The notes beneath the pieces were generated by a model. That model made no database searches. It was given only the letters and a program-made list of their open reading frames with translations, and was not told the DNA's origin. A stretch of 64,000 bases of DNA from Flavobacteriales bacterium (lineage in GTDB: Bacteria; Bacteroidota; Bacteroidia; Flavobacteriales_F; PHOS-HE28). Where the stretch lies: NCBI GenBank assembly GCA_016700415.1, contig CP065018.1:1240001-1304000 (forward strand). The letters run 5' to 3'. Positions 44,112 through 52,094 of this stretch are shown here, piece after piece (the first letter of the stretch is position 1; every line of letters starts with the position of its first letter). The translations under genes were made by a program, and so were the position numbers.

Positions 44112-44147
44112 GCAAAAGCCCTCCGGATGTTCCGGGGGGCTTTTTGC
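44112..44147 (+). terminator. Rho-independent terminator
   Basis: Stem 44112-44127 with 44131-44147 (GC-rich, minor mismatches), loop TGT, five T on the right. It ends the Fn3-like gene. Confidence 0.8.
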
Positions 44148-44166
44148 GTTACGGGTATCGGGGTAC

Positions 44167-44254
44167 CTAAAGACTCATGAGCTCTTTGAACCGCAGCGCC
44201 TGCCGACGGCTCACCTCCACCACTTCCCCCGTGGACAGCGAGCAATTGAGCCCG
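44167..44254 (-). pseudogene. Duplicated 3' end of the LytTR regulator gene
   Basis: 44180-44254 is identical to 47524-47598, the last 25 codons of the LytTR regulator, and continues in frame (KELMSL) to its own TAG stop. Upstream the similarity ends abruptly in a palindromic element. Confidence 0.85.
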
Positions 44255-44256
44255 TT

Positions 44257-44577
44257 GCTCCCGCAAGTCTTCCCGGCCAACCAAACTATGCGTTCCAGCA
44301 TGCTTGGCCGGGGCGACTTGTGGGTGATGTTTGATGTTTTCATCCATGCTTATCCGTGAAGTCTTCGAACTTCACACCCCAAAGGCCCAGCGGTGAATGC
44401 AAAAACATTTCACGATCGATGCCGAGTATGACGCCCCGAAGTAGTGCAGTGTAGCAGTCTGAAGACTGCTGGTGGCTTCTATGCCTTGATCAGCTACTGA
44501 GGGCAAACCCACAAGTCGCCCCGACCTATTTGGACAGGGGCTCACCTTATTGTTGGGTCGGAAAGACTTGCGGGAGC
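44257..44577. repeat. Two related palindromic elements in a gene-free gap
   Basis: 44257-44323 (CAAGTCTTCCCGGCCAA with GGCCGGGGCGACTTG) and 44508-44577 (CAAGTCGCCCCGACC with GGTCGGAAAGACTTG) are diverged copies of one hairpin of about 67-70 bases, in opposite order. The DNA between shows no gene, only a short AGCAGTCT/AGACTGCT hairpin at 44453-44470. Confidence 0.6.
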
Positions 44578-44626
44578 GAGGGCTCCCTCAGCGGTCTCCG
44601 CCTCGGGATCGTAAGTACAGCGCAGA

Positions 44627-46588
44627 TCAATGTAGCACCACCAGCGATCGCATCAACCGATCACTCGCGTTGCTCAAGCGCGCTACGTACAAGCCGTTCG
44701 GAACACCGTTCAGGTCCACGCGCATTTCCTCCCGGCCTTCGGGCCATGCCATGGTGCGCACCACCTGCCCCATGCCGTTGAGCAATTGCAGCTCCGCGCC
44801 GGTCTTCAGTTGCGGACACCTTACTGTTACTTGATCCTGCGCGGGCACGGGGTAGAGCGCCATCTCCAAAGGCGCGACTTCCTTCACATGCGTTATCAGG
44901 TCGGGGATTTCATCGCATTGGACGCCCTGTGAGGCGTACCACGCGTGGATCGCCACGCTCCGCAGCTTCAGTGCATCCAAGCTTTCAAGCCGGTTGCCGC
45001 TGGGGGCAAGGGCGAATGGGAAGGCCATGTCCACGCACAGGGTATCGCCCGTGTTCAGCGTTAGTGGACCGATGGAGCCGATACCTTTTCGATCACTGGG
45101 TTCGTTGCCCGTAGCTTCTTCCGTGAAAGGCCCACCCGGGTACTGGAAATGGGAAGGAAATCCCGTTTGCATGAACGGCGCCCCCTGCTGCGTACCGTCT
45201 ATTAGATCGTCGAACGTGCTGTTAGCTGTTGCCGTGAACGCCGACATTTCCCGGTTCAGGAACATAACTCCCTGTGCAGGGATCTCCGAGCCATATCCGT
45301 AAGAGTAATAAGTTTCATCCAGATCATCCGCATTGTACACGTAATACAGGCTCTGCAGCGAATCACATCCAAAAAAGTCATCGTCCGGATTCCCAAGGCT
45401 CAGATCCGTGAACATGCCGAAGCGGACGTCGGTATAATCTTCCGGTCCGCGATCGATGATGGTGAAATTCGCGAAGACCGTGTTATACAGATCCACATTC
45501 GAAGGTTGGTCATAGGCGTAGATCATGATGCCCAGATCCAATTGCATGAGCGGGTAGGTCCCACCATAGTCGGGAATGCTGTGTTGTATGGAATAGATGG
45601 CTTGGTCCCCCCGGATCAATGGATACTCACCGGCCAACGGTTCATACAGCCCGTTCCCGTTCAGGTCCGCAAAGGGGGCGATTCGTGCCGGCTCCCCATT
45701 GGCCACAAGACCATTTCCCGGCCAGGTCAGGATAGCATGAGGCGCCTCATAGCCCGGATCGGCCCAATGGGCGGCATGATTAGCGATCATGGTTTGATCC
45801 AGCTTCCAAACTTGGTAGTAACGGGTGAAGAAATCGTCATCCATCACGTCTGCAGAGGGTCCCGCTTGAGCTGCCATAACATCACCATGTAGAGGTGTTG
45901 CATGGCAGCGTTCACCCATGTGCGTACCAACCACCCACGGTGCTGCCTCCTCAAGGCTATGAGCGAGGCCCGTTCGAGGCACCCTGAATGCAGGTCTCCC
46001 GGTCAAATTACTACGGAACAGACTCGAATTGGTAGCTAGCACCGCCTCCGTGTTACCGATATCCAAGTAGGCATATCCCATTCCTTCATCCAGCTTGCAT
46101 ATTCCCGTTACGATCCGGTGGGATAAACCCTGCCCTCCACCCAATAGCAGGTCACCTCCATATTGGATCGAACAGCGGGGATTGAAAGGGATCTCTGTCC
46201 TCACATCACCGTCCACCCACATCGACCGGGTGTTAGTACCGCCAATGATGTAGCCCGATATCGGATGTGCCTCAATGCTGCTAGCGGGCGGGACAAAGGA
46301 CAGATCGGGGTCCCCGAAAGGCTCGCTGAAGGAACTGCCATCATATACGGTGCAACCGTGGAGAGAGAGCGAGCCGTCACCAAGGGCGGTGAAATATCCG
46401 CCCACGACAAGGCCGGTGGGCGTTGCGAGCAACGCGGTCACGGAGTTGTTCAAACCTTGCGCCACCTCCACCCAATGCTGACCGTTCCATTTCACCAAGC
46501 GGCGCAGTTCCGTGGGATCGTTGACCTGTTGAGTAAACGCCCCCCCCTGCATAAAGCTCACCTCCGAACGCTTCCAATGCATTAACAT
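44627..46588 (-). CDS. C-terminal part of a frameshifted T9SS-exported protein
   Basis: This frame carries about 640 residues that continue the protein begun at 47099. It holds beta-rich WNG-type strands, a long central domain with Asp/Asn-rich loops (FADLNGNGLYEPL, MFTDLSLGNPDDDFFG) and a C-terminal type A T9SS sorting domain (ALYPVPAQDQVTVR, GVPNGLYVARLSN). The real reading enters near 46538, just past a run of eight G (46540-46547); the ATG at 46588 is not a true start. With seven G the two parts would form one protein of roughly 820 residues. Confidence 0.7.
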   Translation of the reverse strand: MLMHWKRSEVSFMQGGAFTQQVNDPTELRRLVKWNGQHWVEVAQGLNNSVTALLATPTGLVVGGYFTALGDGSLSLHGCTVYDGSSFSEPFGDPDLSFVPPASSIEAHPISGYIIGGTNTRSMWVDGDVRTEIPFNPRCSIQYGGDLLLGGGQGLSHRIVTGICKLDEGMGYAYLDIGNTEAVLATNSSLFRSNLTGRPAFRVPRTGLAHSLEEAAPWVVGTHMGERCHATPLHGDVMAAQAGPSADVMDDDFFTRYYQVWKLDQTMIANHAAHWADPGYEAPHAILTWPGNGLVANGEPARIAPFADLNGNGLYEPLAGEYPLIRGDQAIYSIQHSIPDYGGTYPLMQLDLGIMIYAYDQPSNVDLYNTVFANFTIIDRGPEDYTDVRFGMFTDLSLGNPDDDFFGCDSLQSLYYVYNADDLDETYYSYGYGSEIPAQGVMFLNREMSAFTATANSTFDDLIDGTQQGAPFMQTGFPSHFQYPGGPFTEEATGNEPSDRKGIGSIGPLTLNTGDTLCVDMAFPFALAPSGNRLESLDALKLRSVAIHAWYASQGVQCDEIPDLITHVKEVAPLEMALYPVPAQDQVTVRCPQLKTGAELQLLNGMGQVVRTMAWPEGREEMRVDLNGVPNGLYVARLSNASDRLMRSLVVLH

Positions 46589-47099
46589 GATAGATGAACG
46601 CGTCGCCCAACGGCACCCAAGTGGTTCCGGTCCATCGCTTCACCCAGCTCCGCGATGGAGGTGAGTGCTCGGATCCTGCGGCATAAAGTTCTCCATTCAG
46701 TACACAGAGGTCGTACGCCCTGCCGGATTGGAATGCCGTGCCCATGGGTTGCCAGCCACTTCCATCCCACCGTGCAACACCGTGGTAGACCGTATCCCAG
46801 CCCGCCACAATAAGGTCGCCGTTGAAAACGACCATGTCGGTAACGATGAAATTCACATCATCAAAAGCCTCAGGATAATCAAAATGGGCCGTGCCATCCC
46901 AGCCTTGTAGGTTCCTTCGCTCATGCCCATTGAAGATCAGGAATGACCCTCCAAGCACCAACTGTCCGTTATACTCGACCATCGCGTTCACCCCACCATC
47001 ACAATCATAGTAGGGCATCACCCGCTGGGCCTGTGCTGAGTGAGTGAACAGAACGCTCAGGAACACGGGGCCCAAGGTTGTGTGTAAGCGCGTTTTCAT
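46377..47099 (-). CDS. N-terminal part of the frameshifted T9SS-exported protein
   Basis: It begins with a signal peptide ending at SAQAQ and contains repeated WDG/WNG blade-like strands (LVLGGSFLIFNGHERRN, WDGSGWQPMGTAF), suggesting a beta-propeller for an extracellular protein. The true reading runs to ELYAGG at about 46548. Beyond the G8 run the frame is out of phase and ends in nonsense. The gene is either broken, phase-variable or affected by a base-calling error in the homopolymer. Confidence 0.7.
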   Translation of the reverse strand: MKTRLHTTLGPVFLSVLFTHSAQAQRVMPYYDCDGGVNAMVEYNGQLVLGGSFLIFNGHERRNLQGWDGTAHFDYPEAFDDVNFIVTDMVVFNGDLIVAGWDTVYHGVARWDGSGWQPMGTAFQSGRAYDLCVLNGELYAAGSEHSPPSRSWVKRWTGTTWVPLGDAFIYHVNALEAFGGELYAGGGVYSTGQRSHGTAPLGEMERSALGGGGARFEQLRDRVARNAHRPCRGRIFHRPW

Positions 47100-47510
47100 G
47101 GTGAAGAGGTTTGGAGGTTGTGCGAACTTCAGCTAACGTAACCGCTTCTTCGCCCTTCATTCCGGGCCTTACGGGCTACGGACCCTATTCATCCGACATG
47201 TGCCGAATGGGACAGGTAGCGGTGTTCTACTTAATAGCTCCCTCAGCGATTTCCTCCACCCCGGCGCTTGGCTGTTTGCCGAGTGCCAAACGCCACACGG
47301 CCTCCGGCCAACTTGTAAACTCCACTGCGCTCAGCCAAGAACCCAAAGCAGCTCCTAAGCCTGAACAGCCTATCAACGGCCAATCCGCCTTTTGCCTGAA
47401 AAGCCAATGGCGGAATGTCGCCACCCAAAACCAATATCCCGGAGGCACCCAGAAAGGTCTTACTCCCCCAATGCGTCAGCCTTGCGCACATCCTACATAT
47501 CGAGTGTTGT
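47100..47510. other. 411-base gap without a supported gene
   Basis: A 73-codon minus-strand frame (47227-47448) with Trp-rich composition is the only candidate. It has no recognised homology, promoter or initiation signal, so I do not call it. Confidence 0.4.
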
Positions 47511-48221
47511 TCACAGGCTCATCAGCTCTTTGAACCGCAGCGCCTGCCGACGGCTCACCTCCACCACTTCCCCCGTGGACAGCGAGCAATTGAGCCCGCC
47601 GCTGAACCAAGGTTCGATCTTGTCCACCCAGGCCAGATTGATCATCTGCTTACGGTTGGCCCGGAAGAAGACGTGGGGATCGAGCTTCTTCTCCAGGTTG
47701 TTCAGCGAACGCAGCACCAGCGGCTTGTTCTCCCCGAAGCGCACCCGCACATAGTTGCCCTCGCTCTCAAAGAGGCGCACGTCCTTCAGGGTGACGAACC
47801 AGCATTTCTCCCCGTCCTTGATGAAGATGCGGTCCTCCGCGGTCAAGTTCTCACGTTGCGCACCGTTGTCCTTCGGCAATTGGGCGAGCTTGTCGACCGC
47901 TGCGGCCAAGCGTTCGGGGTCGATGGGTTTCAGCAGGTAGTCCAACGCGTTCACCTCGAAGGCCTTCACGGCATGCTCGTCGTAGGCGGTGACGAAGACG
48001 ACGTGCGGGGCCATCTCCAAAGCTTCCAGCAACTCGAAGCCGTCGCGGCCGGGCATGTTGATGTCCAAGAAGAGCAGGTCGGGCTTCAGCTCCGCGATCA
48101 GCTTCTCGGCTTCGTCGGCGTTGGCGGCCTCCCCTACTACTTCGATGTTCCCGAACGGTTCCAGCAGGCGGCCCAGTTCCTTTCGGGCCAAGCGTTCGTC
48201 GTCGATGATCAAGGCTTTCAT
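47511..48221 (-). CDS. LytTR-family response regulator
   Basis: 236 aa. Receiver domain (1-120) with the acidic pocket in IIDDE, phospho-acceptor Asp in LFLDINMPG and Lys in LLKPID. The LytTR DNA-binding domain follows (about 130-236; VRLFESEGNYVRVRF, HVFFRANRKQMINLAWV). It pairs with the LytS-type kinase encoded just upstream. Targets are unknown. The last 25 codons are duplicated at 44.2 kb. Confidence 0.93.
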   Translation of the reverse strand: MKALIIDDERLARKELGRLLEPFGNIEVVGEAANADEAEKLIAELKPDLLFLDINMPGRDGFELLEALEMAPHVVFVTAYDEHAVKAFEVNALDYLLKPIDPERLAAAVDKLAQLPKDNGAQRENLTAEDRIFIKDGEKCWFVTLKDVRLFESEGNYVRVRFGENKPLVLRSLNNLEKKLDPHVFFRANRKQMINLAWVDKIEPWFSGGLNCSLSTGEVVEVSRRQALRFKELMSL

Positions 48222-48232
48222 GCTGTGTTGTT

Positions 48233-49309
48233 TTACTCAGTTACTTCCTGTGGCACGCCGGCGTCCATGAGCGGCAGGTGGACCTCACATACCACCATGT
48301 CCCCTTCATTCCGGATGCGGAGCGAGGCTTTACGGCCATAGATATGCTCCAGCCGTTGCTCGGTGTTCCGCAGTCCGATCCCCACCTCCGTTGATCTGCC
48401 TTTGTTGTAATGGCCGGTGTTGCGCACCGTCAGTACGATGCCGTTCTCCCCGGCATGCGCGGTGATGTACACATCGCCTCCCTTCTTCAACTTGGCGATG
48501 CCATGTCGGACGGCGTTCTCCACGAGCGTCTGCAGCATCATGGGCGGCACGGGATGCCGTTCCAGCGCCGGGTCAATGTCGAAATGCACGCGCAACCGTT
48601 CTTCGTACCGCATGGATTCGAGCTGAAGATAGGAGCGCACCATGTCGATCTCCTCGCCCAATGGCACGGTCCTTCGCTTCACGGTGGACATGGCATTGCG
48701 CAGGATGGCGCTGAGCAGTGTGATGGAGCGCTTGGCGCGTTCGGGGTCCTCTTCGATCAACGCACGGATGCTGTTGAGCGCGTTGAACATGAAATGCGGG
48801 TTCAGCTGGCTGCGGAGGTTGGAGAGCTGGCCCTCGCGGTTGGCGGCCTCCAATCTGAGCGCCCTCAATTCCTCAATGCGGCTGCGCACGATGTAGTGGT
48901 AGGCCACATAGAAGAGCGACCAGACAAAGAGCTGGAGCACCCAGCTGAGCAACACCTCGAACAGTCTACGGTCGTTATCGCCGATCAGCGGTTCGGCCGC
49001 CTGGAACGCCGCATCGTGCATGGCGGCCTGCAGCAGGCCGGCCACCGCGCCTAAGGCAACAGCCCCCATCACCATGCGCAGGAAGAGCCTGCCCACGGAC
49101 ATGTCCAGCCAGTGCCATTCCTTGAAGAACAGGCGCAGGGCGTGGCTGCTGGCGATACCGATGACGACCATGGCCAAGGTGACCAGTCCGAAGGTCGCGG
49201 AGAAGGAGCCCTCCATCCATGCGGGCAGCCCCAGCAACAACATGTAGCCGGTCCATGCCACGAGCTGGGTGGTCCAATACAGTAGGAGGTTACGCCGGTT
49301 AACGGACAT
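48233..49309 (-). CDS. LytS-type sensor histidine kinase (His_kinase/HATPase)
   Basis: 358 aa from ATG 49309. Four transmembrane helices (residues about 8-150) form the sensor. A linker coiled coil and the His box (QLNPHFMFNALNSIRALI) follow, then the ATPase with N-box LVENAVRHGIAKL and GIGLRNTEQRLEHIYG. It signals to the LytTR regulator 11 bases downstream. A TAATTTGG box at 49315-49322 lies five bases before this ATG; longer frames upstream enter repeat DNA and are rejected. Confidence 0.88.
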   Translation of the reverse strand: MSVNRRNLLLYWTTQLVAWTGYMLLLGLPAWMEGSFSATFGLVTLAMVVIGIASSHALRLFFKEWHWLDMSVGRLFLRMVMGAVALGAVAGLLQAAMHDAAFQAAEPLIGDNDRRLFEVLLSWVLQLFVWSLFYVAYHYIVRSRIEELRALRLEAANREGQLSNLRSQLNPHFMFNALNSIRALIEEDPERAKRSITLLSAILRNAMSTVKRRTVPLGEEIDMVRSYLQLESMRYEERLRVHFDIDPALERHPVPPMMLQTLVENAVRHGIAKLKKGGDVYITAHAGENGIVLTVRNTGHYNKGRSTEVGIGLRNTEQRLEHIYGRKASLRIRNEGDMVVCEVHLPLMDAGVPQEVTE

Positions 49310-49419
49310 GGGTGCCAAATTACCGTTGGATGCTTCCATGCGCAGTGCGCGATCCATGAGCGGGCGGGCCTTCCTTTGACCGGTGCGGGAACAGAAAGGC
49401 GGGCTTGAGGATCCGTCTC

Positions 49420-49905
49420 CCCTCCTCTCTTCAAGGAGGGGAAAACCACGAGCGCTCAGATGATCGTGTTTGACCACAGTGCCAGAGAGTCGTCTCCCCT
49501 CCTTCCTTTATGGAGGGGTTGGGGGTGGTTCAGTAAAGGTTCTGGCAATGTATGGACCACCCCTGCCCCCTCCTTGGAAAAAGGAGGGGAAAACCACGAG
49601 CGCTCAGATGATCGTGTTTGACCACAGTGCCAGAGAGTCGTCTCCCCTCCTTCCTTCCTTTAAGGAGGGGTTGGGGGTGGTTCAGTAAAGGTTCTGGCAA
49701 TGTATGGACCACCCCTGCCCCTCCTTGGAAAAAGGAGGGGAAAACCACGAGCGCTCAGAAAATCGTGATAGAGCACCGTGCCAGAGAGTCGTCTCCCCTC
49801 CTTCCTTTAAGGAGGGGTTGGGGGTGGTTCAGTAAAGGTTCTGGCAATGTATGGACCACCCCTGCCCCTCCTTGGAAAAAGGAGGGGAAAACCACGAGCG
49901 CTCAG
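49420..49905. repeat. 148-bp tandem repeat (three units) upstream of the kinase gene
   Basis: Units at 49451-49598, 49599-49749 and 49750-49896, 147-151 bases each, with partial copies on both sides. Each holds CCCCTCC/GGAGGGG hairpins, GGTTGGGGGTGG facing CCACCCCTGCCC, and AGCGCTCAG at the junction. Units differ by a few bases. The same building blocks occur at 29685-29765. No gene lies between 49310 and 50005. Confidence 0.92.
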
Positions 49906-50005
49906 ATGCACGCGGATCAACCCTTGGCATGCACCTTGCGGAGGTCCGGACCGGACCGGCCGACCGGCTGGTGAAAACGGTTGCAATACCTTTCCCAACG
50001 GTACC

Positions 50006-50584
50006 ATGAACTTCTTGGGACATCTTCTCGTATCGGGTAATGCCCCCTTGACCATCGTCGGCAACTTCATGGCGGACGCGGTGAAGGGCCGCGACCTTTC
50101 CGGCTGGTCCGCCGGTCTTCAAACAGGCATCCGGATGCACCGTCGCATAGACAGCTACACGGACAACCACCCGCTCACGTTGCTAGGCCGTGAACGTCTG
50201 CGCGCGCATTGTGGAAAGTATGCGGGCGTGGCCTTGGACCTGTTCTACGACCATGCCATCGCCAGCCGCTGGGCCGATCTCAGCGCGGAGCCACTGCCCG
50301 CTTTCGCCCAGCGGATGTACAGCTTGCTTCAAGAGCATGCCCCGCTGATGCCCGAACGCACCCGGTACATGCTGCCGTACATGGTGGAGAACGATTGGCT
50401 CACCTCCTATGCCGGTATCGCGGGCATCCGGCGTGCGTTGAAGGGTTTGTCCGCACGGGTGCCCGCAGGGGAGGCGCTTCTCGGTGCCGAAGTGGTCCTG
50501 GAGGAGCACCATGCGGCTTTTGAAGAGGAGTGCATGCTCTTCTTGCCACAACTTCAACATCACTTGGCCGGGCCGGATGGGTAA
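50006..50584 (+). CDS. Acyl carrier protein phosphodiesterase (AcpH) family
   Basis: 192 aa. The start MNFLGHLLVSGN and VGNFMADAVKGRDLSGW match AcpH, which removes phosphopantetheine from acyl carrier protein. GIRMHRRIDSYTDNHP carries the His/Asp metal ligands of this HD-like fold, and ALDLFYDHAIASRW completes the site. The stop overlaps the start of the next gene. A TACCTTTC box (49987-49994) may be its promoter. Confidence 0.85.
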   Translation: MNFLGHLLVSGNAPLTIVGNFMADAVKGRDLSGWSAGLQTGIRMHRRIDSYTDNHPLTLLGRERLRAHCGKYAGVALDLFYDHAIASRWADLSAEPLPAFAQRMYSLLQEHAPLMPERTRYMLPYMVENDWLTSYAGIAGIRRALKGLSARVPAGEALLGAEVVLEEHHAAFEEECMLFLPQLQHHLAGPDG

Positions 50585-51986
50585 GGCGGAACTCATCGGA
50601 TGCGGCCTTTTCGCCGTGCTGCTCGGCCTGCCACTGATCTGGGGGCCGAGCGCGACCGAGCGGGCGCATCAGACCCAATTGCCCTGGTCGAAGCCCCACG
50701 TGGCACGGGACCTGAGGCAGATCCGAAAGGACACCCTGCGCGTGCTGGTGCTGAGCGACCCGTTGACCTGGGAACAGCGCCCCGGCGCCATGACCGGCCT
50801 TGAATGGGAGCTGTTGGAACGCTTCGCAAAACGGCAGCGCCTGCACATCAAGGCGGTGCCCGTCGCGGACCGCGACAGCATGCTGGTGATGCTTCAAGAA
50901 GGCCGCGGCGATGTGATCGCGGCACAGCTTACCACCGATGGCTGGACGGCTCCCTTCACGCACCGGACCCAGCCTTATCGCCTTGTGGCCGGCATGTACG
51001 CGAGGCCCCGGACGGCAAGGCCAGGCTCCAGCGACCAAGGATCCGCCGACACGCTCGCGGTGAGCGCGTGGTCGCCTTTTCTGGACAGTCTGCAACTGAG
51101 CACGGCCGTCGATAGTGGGGTCGTACTGCATATCGTTGACCAACTACCGGAGGAACTGCTTGCGCGGTCCGCAATGGGCAAAGTGCCTGTGGTACTAGTG
51201 AGCGATGCCACGGCCGACATGGAGGCGAAACGCCTGCCCTTGGTGGAGTTCGGCCCACGCTTGGGAAAGTCGGTGCCCTTGGTCTTCGCCGTGCGCACGA
51301 ACGCGGACCACCTGTTGCACGCACTGGACACTTGGCTGGCCGTGGCCTCGGAGCGCGAGGCACGCAAGGCGATCATAACGGCGTATGAAAATGGGCTGGA
51401 CACGCGCGGCACAATACGATCCTTCAGCGCACTGGCCTTTGGTGGCGATACGATCTCACCTTATGACAGCTTGTTCCAAGTACACGCGGACAGCCTTTCG
51501 TGGGACTGGAGGCTGCTCGCAGCGGTGGCCTTCAAGGAATCCCGCTTTGATACCACAGCGTTGTCCTATGCCGGCGCGGGAGGCCTGATGCAAATGATGC
51601 CGACCACGGCATTGCGCATGGGCGTCACTGCTGAAGGTGGGCTGAACGGGCACATCGAGGGAGCTTCGCGCTATTTGGACCGGCTGGACCGCATCTGGCT
51701 GAAGGAGGTCCCCGATCCCGCGCAACGCTTGAAATTCGTCCTGGCCGCATACAACGCCGGACCGGGCCATGTGAAGGACGCCCAACGACTAGCCGAAGAA
51801 CTGGAGCTCGACCCGAAGCGCTGGGACGGCAATGTGGAACGGGCGATCGTACTGCTGAACCGCCCGGGCTATTTCACACGCAGCTGCGTACGGACGGGCT
51901 ATTGCAGGGGGCAGGACACCTATTGGTACGTGCACGATGTGGTGCAGCTTTACGCTTGGCTGCGCGGTAGCAAAGGCCACGGATAA
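50577..51986 (+). CDS. MltF-like lytic transglycosylase with solute-binding-like domain
   Basis: 469 aa. One N-terminal membrane segment (residues 5-24), then a domain like a periplasmic solute-binding protein (about 50-290, LRVLVLSDPLTWEQRPGAM), then a lysozyme-like SLT domain (about 300-440): catalytic Glu in AVAFKESRFD, GAGGLMQMMP, and VLAAYNAGPGHV. This is the layout of MltF, which cleaves peptidoglycan to 1,6-anhydro products. It overlaps acpH by 8 bases. Confidence 0.88.
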   Translation: MGKAELIGCGLFAVLLGLPLIWGPSATERAHQTQLPWSKPHVARDLRQIRKDTLRVLVLSDPLTWEQRPGAMTGLEWELLERFAKRQRLHIKAVPVADRDSMLVMLQEGRGDVIAAQLTTDGWTAPFTHRTQPYRLVAGMYARPRTARPGSSDQGSADTLAVSAWSPFLDSLQLSTAVDSGVVLHIVDQLPEELLARSAMGKVPVVLVSDATADMEAKRLPLVEFGPRLGKSVPLVFAVRTNADHLLHALDTWLAVASEREARKAIITAYENGLDTRGTIRSFSALAFGGDTISPYDSLFQVHADSLSWDWRLLAAVAFKESRFDTTALSYAGAGGLMQMMPTTALRMGVTAEGGLNGHIEGASRYLDRLDRIWLKEVPDPAQRLKFVLAAYNAGPGHVKDAQRLAEELELDPKRWDGNVERAIVLLNRPGYFTRSCVRTGYCRGQDTYWYVHDVVQLYAWLRGSKGHG

Positions 51987-52094
51987 GGAACATGCCGGGA
52001 TGAGACGACATGGCTCCTATTCGGAAGGCCCTGTCCAGCGTCGCTCATCCCACGCTTGGCCATCCCCTACCTTGCGGATATTTTTCCAAAGCCC

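Noticed and set aside
47227..47448. Possible 73-aa minus-strand gene
   Set aside because: It is open in a GC-rich gap but has no recognisable family, no signal peptide and no promoter-like element. Chance is more likely.
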